Source: Pseudomonadota bacterium (GTDB lineage: Bacteria > Desulfobacterota > Desulfarculia > Desulfarculales > Desulfarculaceae). Taken from it: a stretch of 64,000 nt of DNA. Positions 17,838 to 27,076 of this stretch are shown here, one piece after another; position 1 is the first letter of the stretch; each line of letters starts with the position of its first letter. Made by a program: the position numbers and the translations under genes. The DNA is taken from positions 358,078 through 422,077 of the forward strand of contig JAHIND010000017.1 in NCBI GenBank assembly GCA_018896025.1, read 5' to 3'. Below the pieces are notes generated by a model. It was not told the DNA's origin. It did not search any database and saw only the letters and a program-made list of their open reading frames with translations.

Positions 17838-18641
17838 TTAAGCGGCCCGGCGGCGTCGGCGTCGGCGCCAGCCCAGGGCTCCAATTAACCCACTGCCCAT
17901 CAGAAGCAAGGTGGCCGGCTCGGGGGCGGCCTCCACCGGGCCGCCCGTAGCGGTGCCGGTGGCTCCGTCGAAGTTGACCGTGCCCGCCCCGCCCTTGGCG
18001 AAGTCCACGTACTTTTGAATGAAATTGTTCTGGCCCGGCACGTTGTTGCTGATCTTGCCGACCGTGATGACTATTGGCATGGTGTTGGGGAAGTCCACGA
18101 AGTCCGACTGGGCGGTGATGATGTTGAGCACGCCGCTGAGGGTCAGGGCGCCTCCGCCGGCGCTGAAGGTGATCGAACTCAGGTCAAAGGATCCAGCCAG
18201 GCCGATGTCCCCGGCAGGCGGGTCGTAGGCCGGGGTCTGGCCTCCGGGATAATAGGAGGTGCCGGGCTTCTTGATGTCCTTGGCCACCGCGAATTCCATG
18301 CTGGCCGTGGCGTCGAAGGTGCCGCCTTCCAGGTTGGGGATGATGTTGCCGTGCTTGTCGTAGCCGGAGATGAGCCCGGCGGGTATGCCCCCCAGGGCGG
18401 CATACATGTCAAAGCGTTGCATCCCGAAATACCAGTCAAAGGTGCCCACCGGAACCAGGTTGGTCACCGCCTGCCACTTGAGGTCGTACCAAACGTCGTT
18501 GGACTTTCTGCTGCTGGACATGTTGCCGGCCACGGGGCTGAGCGAGGCGATGCCGAAGGAGTAATTGTCGGCCTGAGCCGCAGGCGCGCCCAGGACTATC
18601 AATGCCGCGATTGCGGCCACTAACCATGACACACGAGACAT
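17838..18641 (-). CDS. PEP-CTERM sorting-domain secreted protein
   Basis: 267 residues. An N-terminal signal peptide (SWLVAAIAALIVLGAPAAQA) and a C-terminal PEP-CTERM tripartite tail are visible: APEPATLLLMGSGLIGALGW followed by a run of arginines. Such tails are recognised by exosortase (EpsH/XrtA family), linked to exopolysaccharide producers. No exosortase gene lies in this window. The mature part is a Gly/Ser/Asn-rich beta domain. ATG at 18641 follows GGGAGGA. The upstream region carries a perfect 7-bp inverted repeat at 18774. Confidence 0.9.
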   Translation of the reverse strand: MSRVSWLVAAIAALIVLGAPAAQADNYSFGIASLSPVAGNMSSSRKSNDVWYDLKWQAVTNLVPVGTFDWYFGMQRFDMYAALGGIPAGLISGYDKHGNIIPNLEGGTFDATASMEFAVAKDIKKPGTSYYPGGQTPAYDPPAGDIGLAGSFDLSSITFSAGGGALTLSGVLNIITAQSDFVDFPNTMPIVITVGKISNNVPGQNNFIQKYVDFAKGGAGTVNFDGATGTATGGPVEAAPEPATLLLMGSGLIGALGWRRRRRRRAA

Positions 18642-19357
18642 GGGCCATCCTCCCGTAACAGGTCAGCCCGGGGCAGACGTCCTATCGTGCGAATCTAGAT
18701 GGGTCCCGGTAAGGTATAGGCGTTACTTATTACTTATAGGTTACAACCGTCCCGGCAAATATTCCATTACTCCTTTACAATACTTGTAAAATTGCGAAAA
18801 CCAAGACCACAGATAGAGTTCAAGGTATTACGTTTTAACCATGGCCAAAGGGGGGGGGAAGCTTGGCCGAACTCAACGAGGTTCCAAACCATGAGGTTTG
18901 GCTCCTAATCGCTTGCATGACAGCTACGATATCCAATACGATTATCAGACTGGGGAGGTCATGGCGCCATTTACTGGCGAGGCACCACGAATAGCCGTCC
19001 AAAGTGATGCACCTCTGTTTGCTCATCAAGGCTTCCGGATTCCCTTGGACAGCACCATGGCCCTGAGGCGTAGCCGCGCCCGAACTGGCGGTTCGGCTTA
19101 ACCTTTCGTCACATGCTTGGAGGACTTCGGACCTGCTCTCCGTGGCTACCTCATCTTGATGCAGGCAATCCGGCAACAGACATCCCGGACGGCCGCGCGC
19201 CTTTTACGGTGTGACCAGGACGAGTCGGTAGGAAATTTTTCGGCGCGGCGTCCCTGACCGGCTCGAGGCCGCAGCCATGGAGTGGCCATGGACGCTTTCC
19301 CGGGCGAAGCGCGCCCTTCCCGGTTGGGCCGCCAATCCTATGGCAGGAGACTAGGTT
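18642..19357. other. 716-base intergenic region between divergent genes
   Basis: Contains an AT-rich stretch (18700-18830), an inverted repeat at 18774-18790, and a GC-mixed stretch 18835-19340 with only weak ORFs (minus 18835-19176, plus 18898-19101) lacking ribosome sites. I recognised no riboswitch or RNA gene. It should hold the promoters of the PEP-CTERM gene (minus) and the histidine kinase (plus). Confidence 0.6.
18774..18790. promoter_or_regulatory. Candidate operator, perfect inverted repeat
   Basis: TTTACAA (18774-18780), spacer TAC, TTGTAAA (18784-18790). The 7-bp arms are exact. It sits 133 bases upstream of the PEP-CTERM start on its minus-strand promoter side, in an AT-rich pocket. 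Binding factor unknown. Confidence 0.5.
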
Positions 19358-21553
19358 ATGCCTAAGCCAACCGATAAAAAGTTGGTCCAAAAAGTAAAAG
19401 TGCTGGGGCGGGAACCGCTCGGAAGCGAGGTCAAGGCCGACTTCGACATTCCCGATGCCGGGGACCTCACCTCCATCCTCAATGTCGCGGAAGTCCAGTC
19501 CATCATGGACGATTTTTACCATCTGACGGGCATGGCGACAGCCATCCTTGATTTGAAGGGTAAGGTTCTCGAGCGTACGGGATGGCAGGACATCTGTACC
19601 AAATTCCACCGGAAGCACCCGCAAACTTCTCAAAACTGCACGGAAAGCGACCTTTTCATAGCCAAGAACCTGAAACCCGGGGAATATGTCGAATATAAAT
19701 GCAAAAATGGCTTATGGGACGTGGTCACCCCCCTATACGTGGGGAACATCCACCTGGGCAACATCTACACGGGGCATTTTTTTTATGATGATGAGCAAAT
19801 AGACGAAGAAGTATTTGTTAAGCAAGCTGAAATGTACGGCTTTGACAAAGAAGCCTACTTGGACGCTTTTGGCCGCATACCCAGATACAGCCGAAAAAAC
19901 ATCCACCACCTGATGAGTTTTCTGGTCAAGTTCGCCGCCTACCTTTCCAAGATCAGCCTGGCCAACGTACAACTGCAAAAAGAAATCAACGAACGCAAGC
20001 AAGCGGAAGCGGCCTTGCGAGACAGCGAGGCGCGCCTACGCACCCTGATCCACACCATTCCTGACTTGGTTTGGCTAAAAGACCAGCAAGGCACTTACAC
20101 GCTTTGCAACTCCAGGTTTGAAAGCTTTTTCGGCGCCAGCGAAAAAAACATCATCGGCAAGAGCGATTATGACTTCGTGGACAAGGAAATGGCGGACCAT
20201 TTCCGCAGGCATGACAAAATCGCCATGGCCCAGGGCAAGCCCAGCAAAAACGTGGAGGAGGTCACCTTTGCCGATGATGGGCATCGCGAAATACTGGAGA
20301 CCATAAAGACCCCCATGTACACCAGTGACGGCCAACTCGCCGGTGTGCTGGGCATTGGGCGCGACATCACCGAGCGCACGCGGGCACAAGAGGAGAAGCT
20401 GCTGCTGGAGGAGCAGTACCACCAGGCCCAGAAGGTGGAGTCCATCGGCCGCTTGGCGGGCGGGGTGGCCCACGACTACAACAACGCGCTCAGCGTGATC
20501 ATAGGCTTCACCGAGCTGGCCATGGACGAGGTGGACCCGGCCGGGCCCCTGCGGGCCAACCTGGACCAGGTCCTCACCGCCGCCCAGCGCGCGGCGGACA
20601 TCACCCGGCAACTGCTGGCCTTCGCCCGCAAGCAGCCCATCGCCCCGCAAGTGCTGGACTTGAACGGCATCGTGGAAAGCATGCTCAAGATGCTGCGCCG
20701 CCTCATCAGCGAGGAAATCGACCTGACCTGGGCGCCGGGGACGGAGTTGTGGCCGGTGAAGCTGGACCCCTCCCAAGTGGACCAGATATTGGCCAACCTT
20801 TGCGTCAACGCCCGCGACGCCATCGAGGAACAGGGCAAGATCACCATCGAGACCGGCAACGCCACCTTTGACGACGCCTACTGCGCCGACCACTCCGGTT
20901 TCATCCCCGGCGAATTCGTGCTGCTGGCGGTCAGCGACAACGGCTGCGGCATCGGCAAGGACATATTGGACAATATGTTCGAGCCCTTTTTCACCACCAA
21001 GGACGCGGACAAGGGCACCGGCCTGGGGCTGTCCACGGTCTACGGCATCGTCAAGCAGAACAAGGGCTTTATCAATGTCTACAGCGAGCCGGGCGAAGGC
21101 ACGACCATCAAGCTCTACCTGCCCCGCCACCAGGGCGAAGCCGTGGCCGCGCTGGGGCCGGACCCGGAGGGCCTGCCCCAGGGCCGGGGGGAGACGATCC
21201 TGCTGGTGGAAGACGATCTGCCAATCATCAAGCTGGCCAAGAAGACCCTGCAGGGACTGGGCTACAAGGTGTTGGCCGCGAGAACCCCCTTCGAGGCCAT
21301 GGCCCTGGCCGAGCAACACCCAGGCGGCATCGACCTGCTGCTCACCGACGTGATCATGCCCCAAATGAACGGCAGGGATCTGGCCTTGCGCCTGCAAACC
21401 CTTTTTCCCAAGCTGAAGTGTGTGTTCATGTCCGGATATACGGCCAACGTCATCGCCCACCACGGAGTCTTGGACCAGGGGGTGCACTTCATCCAAAAGC
21501 CCTTCTACAAGAAAGACATGGCCAAGATGGTCAGAAAGGCGCTGGACGAATAA
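19358..21553 (+). CDS. Hybrid sensor histidine kinase (PocR-PAS-HisKA-HATPase-REC)
   Basis: 731 residues, no transmembrane segment, so cytosolic. Order: PocR-type sensory domain about 45-205 (ILNVAEVQSIMDDFYHLTG, GNIHLGNIYTGHFF), PAS about 225-345, HisKA with phospho-acceptor H372 in GGVAHDYNN, HATPase with NARDA, DNGCGIG and GTGLGLS boxes, and a C-terminal receiver with D664. PocR domains sense small organic ligands such as diols in Salmonella PocR; the ligand here is unknown. AGGAGA precedes the ATG. It is a stand-alone gene downstream of the long gap. Confidence 0.95.
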   Translation: MPKPTDKKLVQKVKVLGREPLGSEVKADFDIPDAGDLTSILNVAEVQSIMDDFYHLTGMATAILDLKGKVLERTGWQDICTKFHRKHPQTSQNCTESDLFIAKNLKPGEYVEYKCKNGLWDVVTPLYVGNIHLGNIYTGHFFYDDEQIDEEVFVKQAEMYGFDKEAYLDAFGRIPRYSRKNIHHLMSFLVKFAAYLSKISLANVQLQKEINERKQAEAALRDSEARLRTLIHTIPDLVWLKDQQGTYTLCNSRFESFFGASEKNIIGKSDYDFVDKEMADHFRRHDKIAMAQGKPSKNVEEVTFADDGHREILETIKTPMYTSDGQLAGVLGIGRDITERTRAQEEKLLLEEQYHQAQKVESIGRLAGGVAHDYNNALSVIIGFTELAMDEVDPAGPLRANLDQVLTAAQRAADITRQLLAFARKQPIAPQVLDLNGIVESMLKMLRRLISEEIDLTWAPGTELWPVKLDPSQVDQILANLCVNARDAIEEQGKITIETGNATFDDAYCADHSGFIPGEFVLLAVSDNGCGIGKDILDNMFEPFFTTKDADKGTGLGLSTVYGIVKQNKGFINVYSEPGEGTTIKLYLPRHQGEAVAALGPDPEGLPQGRGETILLVEDDLPIIKLAKKTLQGLGYKVLAARTPFEAMALAEQHPGGIDLLLTDVIMPQMNGRDLALRLQTLFPKLKCVFMSGYTANVIAHHGVLDQGVHFIQKPFYKKDMAKMVRKALDE

Positions 21554-21787
21554 GCCGGGGAATGGCCTTGGTCTTTGAGAAGGCCCGATAGCGAGCGCCC
21601 CTGCCACCCCACCACTCCGAGCCCCACCCCAGGCGGCCGCCGATGCTTAAGTAAGTTATTGAAGGTTAAAATATTTTCAGGGCGGACCATTGCGCCCACG
21701 CGGCGCTTGTTCCTATAATAGCGGAGTTCCGCGCTATGGTTCCTGCGAATCCTCTGAGGTCTGGGCAACCATTTTGGATGGGCCACC

Positions 21788-24079
21788 ATGAAAGGCTCCC
21801 GCAACGCATCCCCCGCCGCGACTGAACACCAGGCATCATCAACCGGCGCGCAATCCCCCGGCGGTCCCGGCGGGATCGGTTGGCCCCGCTCCCTGGCCGA
21901 GACCAGCCTGCTCTTCCTGGCCGCCAGCCTGCTCATCAGCCTGGTCACCTGGCCCTGGGCCGCCCACCTGGGCAGCGCCGTGTCCACCCATTGGGACGTG
22001 GGCCTGCATGCCTGGAAGCTCAACTGGAACGCCCAGCACATCCTGGACGGGCACTGGCTGATGCCCGCCTACCACGCCAATTTCTACTACCCCCAGGCCT
22101 ACACCCTGGCCCTGGACGACCTGTTCTGGGTGCCTTCTTATTTCGCGGCCTTGGTGCTGGGGCTGAGCCACAACCCCATCCTCACCTACAACCTCACCTT
22201 CCTGTTCTTCTGGGCCCTGTCCAGCGCCTTCATGTACCTGCTCTTGCGCGAGTTGGACCTGGGGCGCTCCTCGGCGGTGCTGGGAGCCCTGGCCTTTTGC
22301 CTGCTGCCCTACATGGCCTCCTACTACATCGAGTTCAACGGCGAGCTGTGCTTCGGCATACCCCTGGTGCTGTGGCTGCTGCTGCGCTTTTTCAAAAAAC
22401 CGGGTATCGGCATCGCCGTGGCGGTGGCGGTGGCCTTCTGGATGCAGGCGGTGAGCGCCCTTTACTACACCACCATCCTGGGGCTCACCCTGCCCCTGGT
22501 GGCCCTGCCCCTGCTGCGGGAGCGGTCGGAGCTGATGCGCTCGGTGCGCTTTTGGCTCTCCTCGGCGGTCAGCCTGGTGGTGGTGGTGGGCTTGAGCTGG
22601 CTGTACCTCTACCCCTACATCCTGCTGCACAACCACATGGAGCTTCAGCGCAACGTGGGCGAGATGGCTCAGCACTCGGCCGACGCCCTCACCTATTTGC
22701 GCCCCTGCTCGGGCTATGTGCCCCACACCGCCTCGCTGTGGCCCAGCCTGGGCATACCCGCCGCCCTCACCGAGGCCATCCTCTGGCCGGGGGTGGTGGT
22801 GGTGGCCCTGGCCCTGGTCTATTGGTTCCGCCACCGCCGGCTGCCCACGCCGGGGGACAAGGCCCTGGCCGGCGGCAACCCGGCCCTTTTGCCCCTGCGC
22901 TGGGGCCGGGCGGTGTTTTTGGCGGTGTTCTGGGCCTGGGCCACCCTGGCCGCCTTCACCTCGGCCAAGTCCTTCAGCGGCGCCCTGGGCGACATCGTGC
23001 TCAACGTGACCATCCTGGGAGTGCTGGGCACCAGCCTGGCCCTTTCCCTGTTGCCCAGCCGCCTGGGTCTGCGCGGCCGTTTTGTGGCCGGGCTGGCCAC
23101 CGCCGCCTTGCTGTGCTTTTTCATCAGCCTGGGCCCCAACATCCGGGCCGACGGCCACCAGGTGCTGGCCCAGGACTGGGTGGTGTATTTCTTCTCGGAC
23201 GCGGGCATCCTGGGGGCCACCCGGGTCTTGAGCCGTTACGCGGTCATGGTGCTGTTCGCCATGGTGGTGGTTGCGGCCATCGCCTTTGAGGGCCTTCACC
23301 TCAAGCGCCCCCTGAAGCTGGCCGCCCTGGCCCTGGCCCTGGTGCTCATCACCCTGGAGGCCGACATCGCCATTACCAACCCCTACCGCCCCCTGACCAA
23401 CTATCCGGACCCCGCCCTGGAGCAGTTCCTGCGCACTCAAGAGCCCTGCACCCTGATGGTCCTGCCCATCGGCAACCGCATTCTGGACAGCGCCTACATG
23501 CTCAAGGTGGCCGGGACCAGGCCCCAGCGCTACATGCTCAACGGCTGGACCGGTTTCCAGCACCCCCACGCCAGGCTCATGAGCCGCCTATTTTCCTCGG
23601 GCAAATGGGACGAGGGCATGCACGGCCTGGGCCTGCTCTGGCCCCGCCCCCTCATCGTGCTGGACCGCGAGGCCCTGGATCTTTTTGTGAAGGAGCGGGG
23701 GCACCAGGTAAGCGAGCAAACCGTGCGGGAACGGGCCAAGCTGTTGTTCGAGGACAAGGCCTATGCCGTGTTCGAGCCCCAGCTGCCGCCGCGGCCCACC
23801 CTGCACTACGAGCGCTGGGTGCGCAACGACCTTTTGGAGCGCGCCCAGGCCATCCGCTTCCAGGCCCGCGAAACCGGCCCAGCCTCCCAGGCCCCGGCCT
23901 GGTTCTACATAAACGACGGCGTGGCCGCCCGCCTGAGCCTCACGCCCGTCTGGCGCGAATACAGCATCAAGGTGGTCAAGCCCGACCTGTCCATACCCTT
24001 CAACGCCTTGTCCTTGGTGGCCCCGCCCCCCAGCCGCCAGACCCTGGAAGTGAAAGATTTCCAGCTCGTTTTCAAGTAG
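21788..24079 (+). CDS. Large polytopic membrane protein, GT-C/YfhO-like
   Basis: 763 residues. A 35-residue polar N-terminus is followed by about 11-12 hydrophobic helices and a C-terminal periplasmic-type domain from about residue 545. The first loop (STHWDVGLHAWKLNW, NFYYPQAYTLALDDL) has the acidic-aromatic look of GT-C glycosyltransferases that use polyprenyl-phosphate sugars, and the layout resembles YfhO-like proteins. Specific function not recognised. The next gene, a beta-propeller protein, follows after 42 bases and is probably co-transcribed. Confidence 0.75.
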   Translation: MKGSRNASPAATEHQASSTGAQSPGGPGGIGWPRSLAETSLLFLAASLLISLVTWPWAAHLGSAVSTHWDVGLHAWKLNWNAQHILDGHWLMPAYHANFYYPQAYTLALDDLFWVPSYFAALVLGLSHNPILTYNLTFLFFWALSSAFMYLLLRELDLGRSSAVLGALAFCLLPYMASYYIEFNGELCFGIPLVLWLLLRFFKKPGIGIAVAVAVAFWMQAVSALYYTTILGLTLPLVALPLLRERSELMRSVRFWLSSAVSLVVVVGLSWLYLYPYILLHNHMELQRNVGEMAQHSADALTYLRPCSGYVPHTASLWPSLGIPAALTEAILWPGVVVVALALVYWFRHRRLPTPGDKALAGGNPALLPLRWGRAVFLAVFWAWATLAAFTSAKSFSGALGDIVLNVTILGVLGTSLALSLLPSRLGLRGRFVAGLATAALLCFFISLGPNIRADGHQVLAQDWVVYFFSDAGILGATRVLSRYAVMVLFAMVVVAAIAFEGLHLKRPLKLAALALALVLITLEADIAITNPYRPLTNYPDPALEQFLRTQEPCTLMVLPIGNRILDSAYMLKVAGTRPQRYMLNGWTGFQHPHARLMSRLFSSGKWDEGMHGLGLLWPRPLIVLDREALDLFVKERGHQVSEQTVRERAKLLFEDKAYAVFEPQLPPRPTLHYERWVRNDLLERAQAIRFQARETGPASQAPAWFYINDGVAARLSLTPVWREYSIKVVKPDLSIPFNALSLVAPPPSRQTLEVKDFQLVFK

Positions 24080-24121
24080 GCTTTTAGGCATGAACTCACC
24101 CCAGGCAAAACGAGGCGCGCC

Positions 24122-25129
24122 TTGAAGGCCCTGGGCAAGGCCTGGCCCTGGGCCCTGCTTACGCTCCTGCTGCTGCTGGGCCTGGCGGCCCCGGTCCAGG
24201 CCATGTCCGCCCGCCCCGGCTGGGAAGAGGTCCCCTCCGGCATCCCCCCGGCCGAGCAAAAGGCCATCCGCGCCGCCACCAAGGGCCTCAAGGCCAAGGT
24301 CGCCTGGTCCTCCAATCGTAGCGGCAGCCACGAGCTGTATCTGCTCACCCTGCCCGAGCTGAAGCTCTTTCGCCTCACCCGCAACGACCGGGTGGATTTC
24401 TACTGCCGCTTCTCCCCGGACGGCCGGGAGCTGGTCTTCGCCCGCAGCCAGAAGCCATGGGTCAGCGAGCGCGACGGTAAGCAGTGGGACGTTTACCGCC
24501 TGGACCTGGCCACCGGACAGGAGCGCCTGGTGGCCCGGAACGGCGACTACCCCCTGTGGGTGAGCCGGGATGAGGTCAGCTTTTTGCGAGGCAATCAGGT
24601 GGTGCAGAAGTCCCTGACCACCGGCCAGGAGCGGGTGATCTTCGACAGCGGCGGCCCACCCCTGGAGGGCACCATCGGCACCCCGGCCCTGTCACCCAAG
24701 GACCACAGCCTCCTGGCCGTAGCCGCCAGGGGCAAGCACAACGGGGTGTTCGTGGTGGACCTGGCCCACGGCAACCGCCTGCTGCCCATGGGCTCGGGCT
24801 GCGAGCTGGCCTGGTTCCCGGACGGCCGCAGCCTGCACTGGGTGGAGGCCCACGGCAACGGCGGCACCAGGGTGATGCGCTCCACCCTGAACCCGGTACG
24901 CCCCCAGGTGTGGATGGACAAGCCCGGCCCCTACAGCCACGAGTATTTCGTGCGCCTGAGCCAGGACGGCCGCTGGATGATCTGGTGCGCGGCGGCCAAG
25001 GGGCACGAGCACGACAAGGCCGACTACGAGGTGTTCCTCTGGGACACCACGCGCCCTATAGGCCAGGCGGTGCGCCTGAGCTTCGACGCCCACAACGACC
25101 GCTGGCCGGATATTTTCGTGGAAAAGTAG
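24122..25129 (+). CDS. Secreted TolB-like beta-propeller protein
   Basis: 335 residues with an N-terminal signal peptide (LLTLLLLLGLAAPVQA). Repeated PD40/WD40-like blades follow: AWSSNRSGSHELYLL, CRFSPDGRELVFAR, LSPKDHSLLAVA, LAWFPDGRSLHW, RLSQDGRWMIW. It is likely periplasmic. The start appears to be TTG at 24122 with GAGG six bases upstream; a short reading frame from ATG 24090 ends in a TGA that overlaps it (TTGA). It follows the GT-C-like membrane protein, so it may act on the same envelope glycan pathway (inference). Confidence 0.8.
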   Translation: MKALGKAWPWALLTLLLLLGLAAPVQAMSARPGWEEVPSGIPPAEQKAIRAATKGLKAKVAWSSNRSGSHELYLLTLPELKLFRLTRNDRVDFYCRFSPDGRELVFARSQKPWVSERDGKQWDVYRLDLATGQERLVARNGDYPLWVSRDEVSFLRGNQVVQKSLTTGQERVIFDSGGPPLEGTIGTPALSPKDHSLLAVAARGKHNGVFVVDLAHGNRLLPMGSGCELAWFPDGRSLHWVEAHGNGGTRVMRSTLNPVRPQVWMDKPGPYSHEYFVRLSQDGRWMIWCAAAKGHEHDKADYEVFLWDTTRPIGQAVRLSFDAHNDRWPDIFVEK

Positions 25130-25154
25130 ATAATAGGGCTTGGAAAGATTAAAG

Positions 25155-25174
25155 AAGTGGTGGAGTTGAAGGGA
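25155..25174 (+). repeat. Partial copy of the tRNA-Ala 3' end (putative distal att site)
   Basis: AAGTGGTGGAGTTGAAGGGA matches 26159-26178 at 19 of 20 bases. The right copy is the CCA end, acceptor strand and part of the T-arm of tRNA-Ala. The left copy is a detached fragment 1004 bases away on the 3' side of the tRNA, the geometry expected for integration into a tRNA 3' end. Confidence 0.75.
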
Positions 25175-25270
25175 TGCTCCGCTGGAACCCACTTTTGGCT
25201 TAACCAGCTGATATCGTTAGGCCCCAATTTGCAGGGGCGGGGTCATTGTGTATCCGCTTTGGGGTGCGTT

Positions 25271-25837
25271 TCACTTGATGGCAGCGACGAATCTACCGAT
25301 TTCCTCCGCCAAGAGTGCATGTTCCTGAGAAGATTTTTGACTGCACTCTATGAAGGCATCAAGCGGACCATTAAGTGCTTCGGCTACACTTTTTGCGTCA
25401 CTTTGGTCATCCATTGCATTCACATTTGACATTACCTGGTCATACTTCTGAAGCTGAATCGCTTGTTCATTTGTTAAAGGAAGGAAGTTGGACAGGAATG
25501 TATAAGCAGTCTGTATGGTCTCTATTGCGCTGTGGTTCCCATCCAATTTGTGCAAAAATATAGACAGCTTGAGGGCCAACTTCATGTCATCTTTAGAGCA
25601 GGGCAAATCCTCCAATGGTCTGTAGAAGGTGCCATTTTCAAGGAGTGCACCATATTCATTTGTCATGGTGCTGGCCCAAGCTAGGACCAGCGATAAACGA
25701 TCTTGTGAGAATGTTTTTATGGAAGAGATGCCCTTGTTTTTCAATTTGCTCACTTCTTTCGTGACGTCATACTCCGAATCTCCATGAATGAACGTGTATT
25801 TCTTCGTCTCCGATTTATCCTTCTTCCAAAATGCCAT
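25271..25837 (-). CDS. Orphan hypothetical protein in the tRNA-Ala element, 188 aa
   Basis: Lysine-rich N-terminus (MAFWKKDKSETKKYTF), then a mostly helical soluble protein; no membrane segment or recognised catalytic motif. Codon and base composition are clearly AT-richer than the surrounding genes, supporting acquisition. GAGGGG lies eight bases before the ATG, so it is expected to be translated. It is the only gene between the tRNA-Ala gene and its duplicated 3' fragment. Function unknown. Confidence 0.75.
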   Translation of the reverse strand: MAFWKKDKSETKKYTFIHGDSEYDVTKEVSKLKNKGISSIKTFSQDRLSLVLAWASTMTNEYGALLENGTFYRPLEDLPCSKDDMKLALKLSIFLHKLDGNHSAIETIQTAYTFLSNFLPLTNEQAIQLQKYDQVMSNVNAMDDQSDAKSVAEALNGPLDAFIECSQKSSQEHALLAEEIGRFVAAIK

Positions 25838-26161
25838 AAAATATTCCCCTCAACTAGATTGTCCAGCTTAAAATTCGCAAACGATCAATCCGTGAGTACG
25901 GTAACACACCCTTTTATTTTGCCGCAAACGTCTAAGTACCCAATCAAACGTACAGCGCAGCCGCGCCCCCCCGCCGGAGTGGGGTCGTTTCGCCCCCTGC
26001 GCCTTGGCTTTTTCTCGCGAAGCGGCTTTAGGCAACCAAGCGTTCACCCTTTTTTCACCACTCCCCACGCGTAAACCACGGCATCACGCAACGCAGCCAT
26101 GCATGCCCGCACGAAACGCTTCTCAACCAATTTCTTTGGAAAATTTAAACGGAGAGAAAAG

Positions 26162-26237
26162 TGGTGGAGCTGAAGGGACTCGAACCCTCGACTTCCACGT
26201 TGCGAACGTGGCGCTCTCCCAACTGAGCTACAGCCCC
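26162..26237 (-). tRNA. tRNA-Ala (anticodon CGC)
   Basis: 76 nt including an encoded CCA. The acceptor stem GGGGCTG/CAGCTCC contains the G3:U70 wobble pair that is the alanine identity element. The anticodon arm is CCACG-TTCGCAA-CGTGG, giving anticodon CGC (reads GCG). D-arm AGCTCAGTTGGGAGAGC and T-loop GGGTTCGAGTCCC are intact. A good promoter lies upstream at 26284-26312. Confidence 0.97.
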
Positions 26238-26283
26238 ACATCTAAGACCCGCGCCCCCAAATGGGGGCCTTCGGCGTGGTGGG

Positions 26284-26312
26284 AATATACCGGCGGCCAG
26301 AGGCAAAGTCAA
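26284..26312 (-). promoter_or_regulatory. Sigma-70-type promoter for tRNA-Ala
   Basis: On the minus strand TTGACT (26307-26312) and TATATT (26284-26289) are separated by 17 bases. Transcription would start about 40 bases before the tRNA 5' end. Confidence 0.8.
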
Positions 26313-26488
26313 CCTCCCGCCGGGCCTCTCCCACGACTGCTAACAATATACCAGGCCTGACACTCTTGGCCATGGCCAGGGGTCTAATCTCTCGACAGTC
26401 AGCGCGGGTCATGCTAGCATCTCAGCAACGGGGCCCGCAGGGGCCTGGGGCGGGGTATGCCCGCCGTATTGCGCAAGGAAGTATAGCC

Positions 26489-27076
26489 ATGAGCCGCAGC
26501 GCCGAAATAGAGCGAAAGACCAAAGAGACCAGCATCAGCCTTTCCCTGGAGCTGGACGGCACCGGCAAGAGCGAAATCTCCACCGGGGTCGGTTTCTTTG
26601 ACCACATGCTCACCCATATAGCTTTTCACGGCTTTTTCGACCTGAAGCTCACCGCCAAGGGCGATCTGGAAGTGGACCCTCACCACACGGTGGAGGACGT
26701 GGGCATTTGCCTGGGCAAGGCGCTGAGCCAGGCCCTGGGCGAACGCAAGGGGCTGGTGCGCTATGGCTCGGCCTTCGTGCCCATGGACGAGTCCCTGGCC
26801 CAGGTGGTGGTGGACTTGTCCAACCGCCCCCTGTACCGGGGCGTGTACCAGCGCTGCCCCGGCACGGTGGGGGAATTCAACGGCCAACTGGCCGAGGAGT
26901 TTTGGCGGGCCCTGGCTCTGGCCGGCGGCTTGACCCTGCACGTGCGCCTGCTCTATGGCGACAATGATCACCACATGCTGGAGGCAGCCTTCAAGGCCCT
27001 GGGTAGGGCTTTGGACCAAGCCACTGCGCCGGAAACCCGCGAGCGCGGCGTTTCCTCAACCAAGGGGGTTTTATGA
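26489..27076 (+). CDS. hisB: Imidazoleglycerol-phosphate dehydratase
   Basis: 195 residues, the normal length of the monofunctional enzyme. It dehydrates imidazoleglycerol phosphate in histidine synthesis. Metal-binding motifs FFDHMLTHIAFHG, DPHHTVEDVG and GDNDHHMLEAAFKA are intact. The ATG at 26489 follows AAGGAA; an upstream in-frame extension to 26261 is not conserved sequence. A lipoprotein gene overlaps its end by four bases (ATGA), then hisA follows. Confidence 0.98.
   Translation: MSRSAEIERKTKETSISLSLELDGTGKSEISTGVGFFDHMLTHIAFHGFFDLKLTAKGDLEVDPHHTVEDVGICLGKALSQALGERKGLVRYGSAFVPMDESLAQVVVDLSNRPLYRGVYQRCPGTVGEFNGQLAEEFWRALALAGGLTLHVRLLYGDNDHHMLEAAFKALGRALDQATAPETRERGVSSTKGVL

Larger units (their letters stand above)
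25155..26178. mobile_element. Putative remnant of a tRNA-Ala-integrated element, about 1 kb
   Basis: Bounded by the two 20-base copies of the tRNA-Ala 3' end. Inside are one AT-rich gene (25271-25837, minus) and a 324-base non-coding stretch 25838-26161 in which I see no gene. No integrase is present, so this is either a decayed island or a minimal cargo segment mobilised by factors encoded elsewhere. Confidence 0.55.

Noticed and set aside
18835..19176. Minus-strand ORF (113 aa) and a small plus-strand ORF in the long gap
   Set aside because: No ribosome site, no recognisable domain, and an internally mixed composition.
18642..19357. Riboswitch in the gap before the hybrid kinase
   Set aside because: I looked for GEMM, cobalamin and other known consensus blocks and could not place any.
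21839..23569. Long antisense frame (576 codons) opposite the GT-C-like gene
   Set aside because: Composition is a Gln/Gly/His-rich shadow, with no motif.
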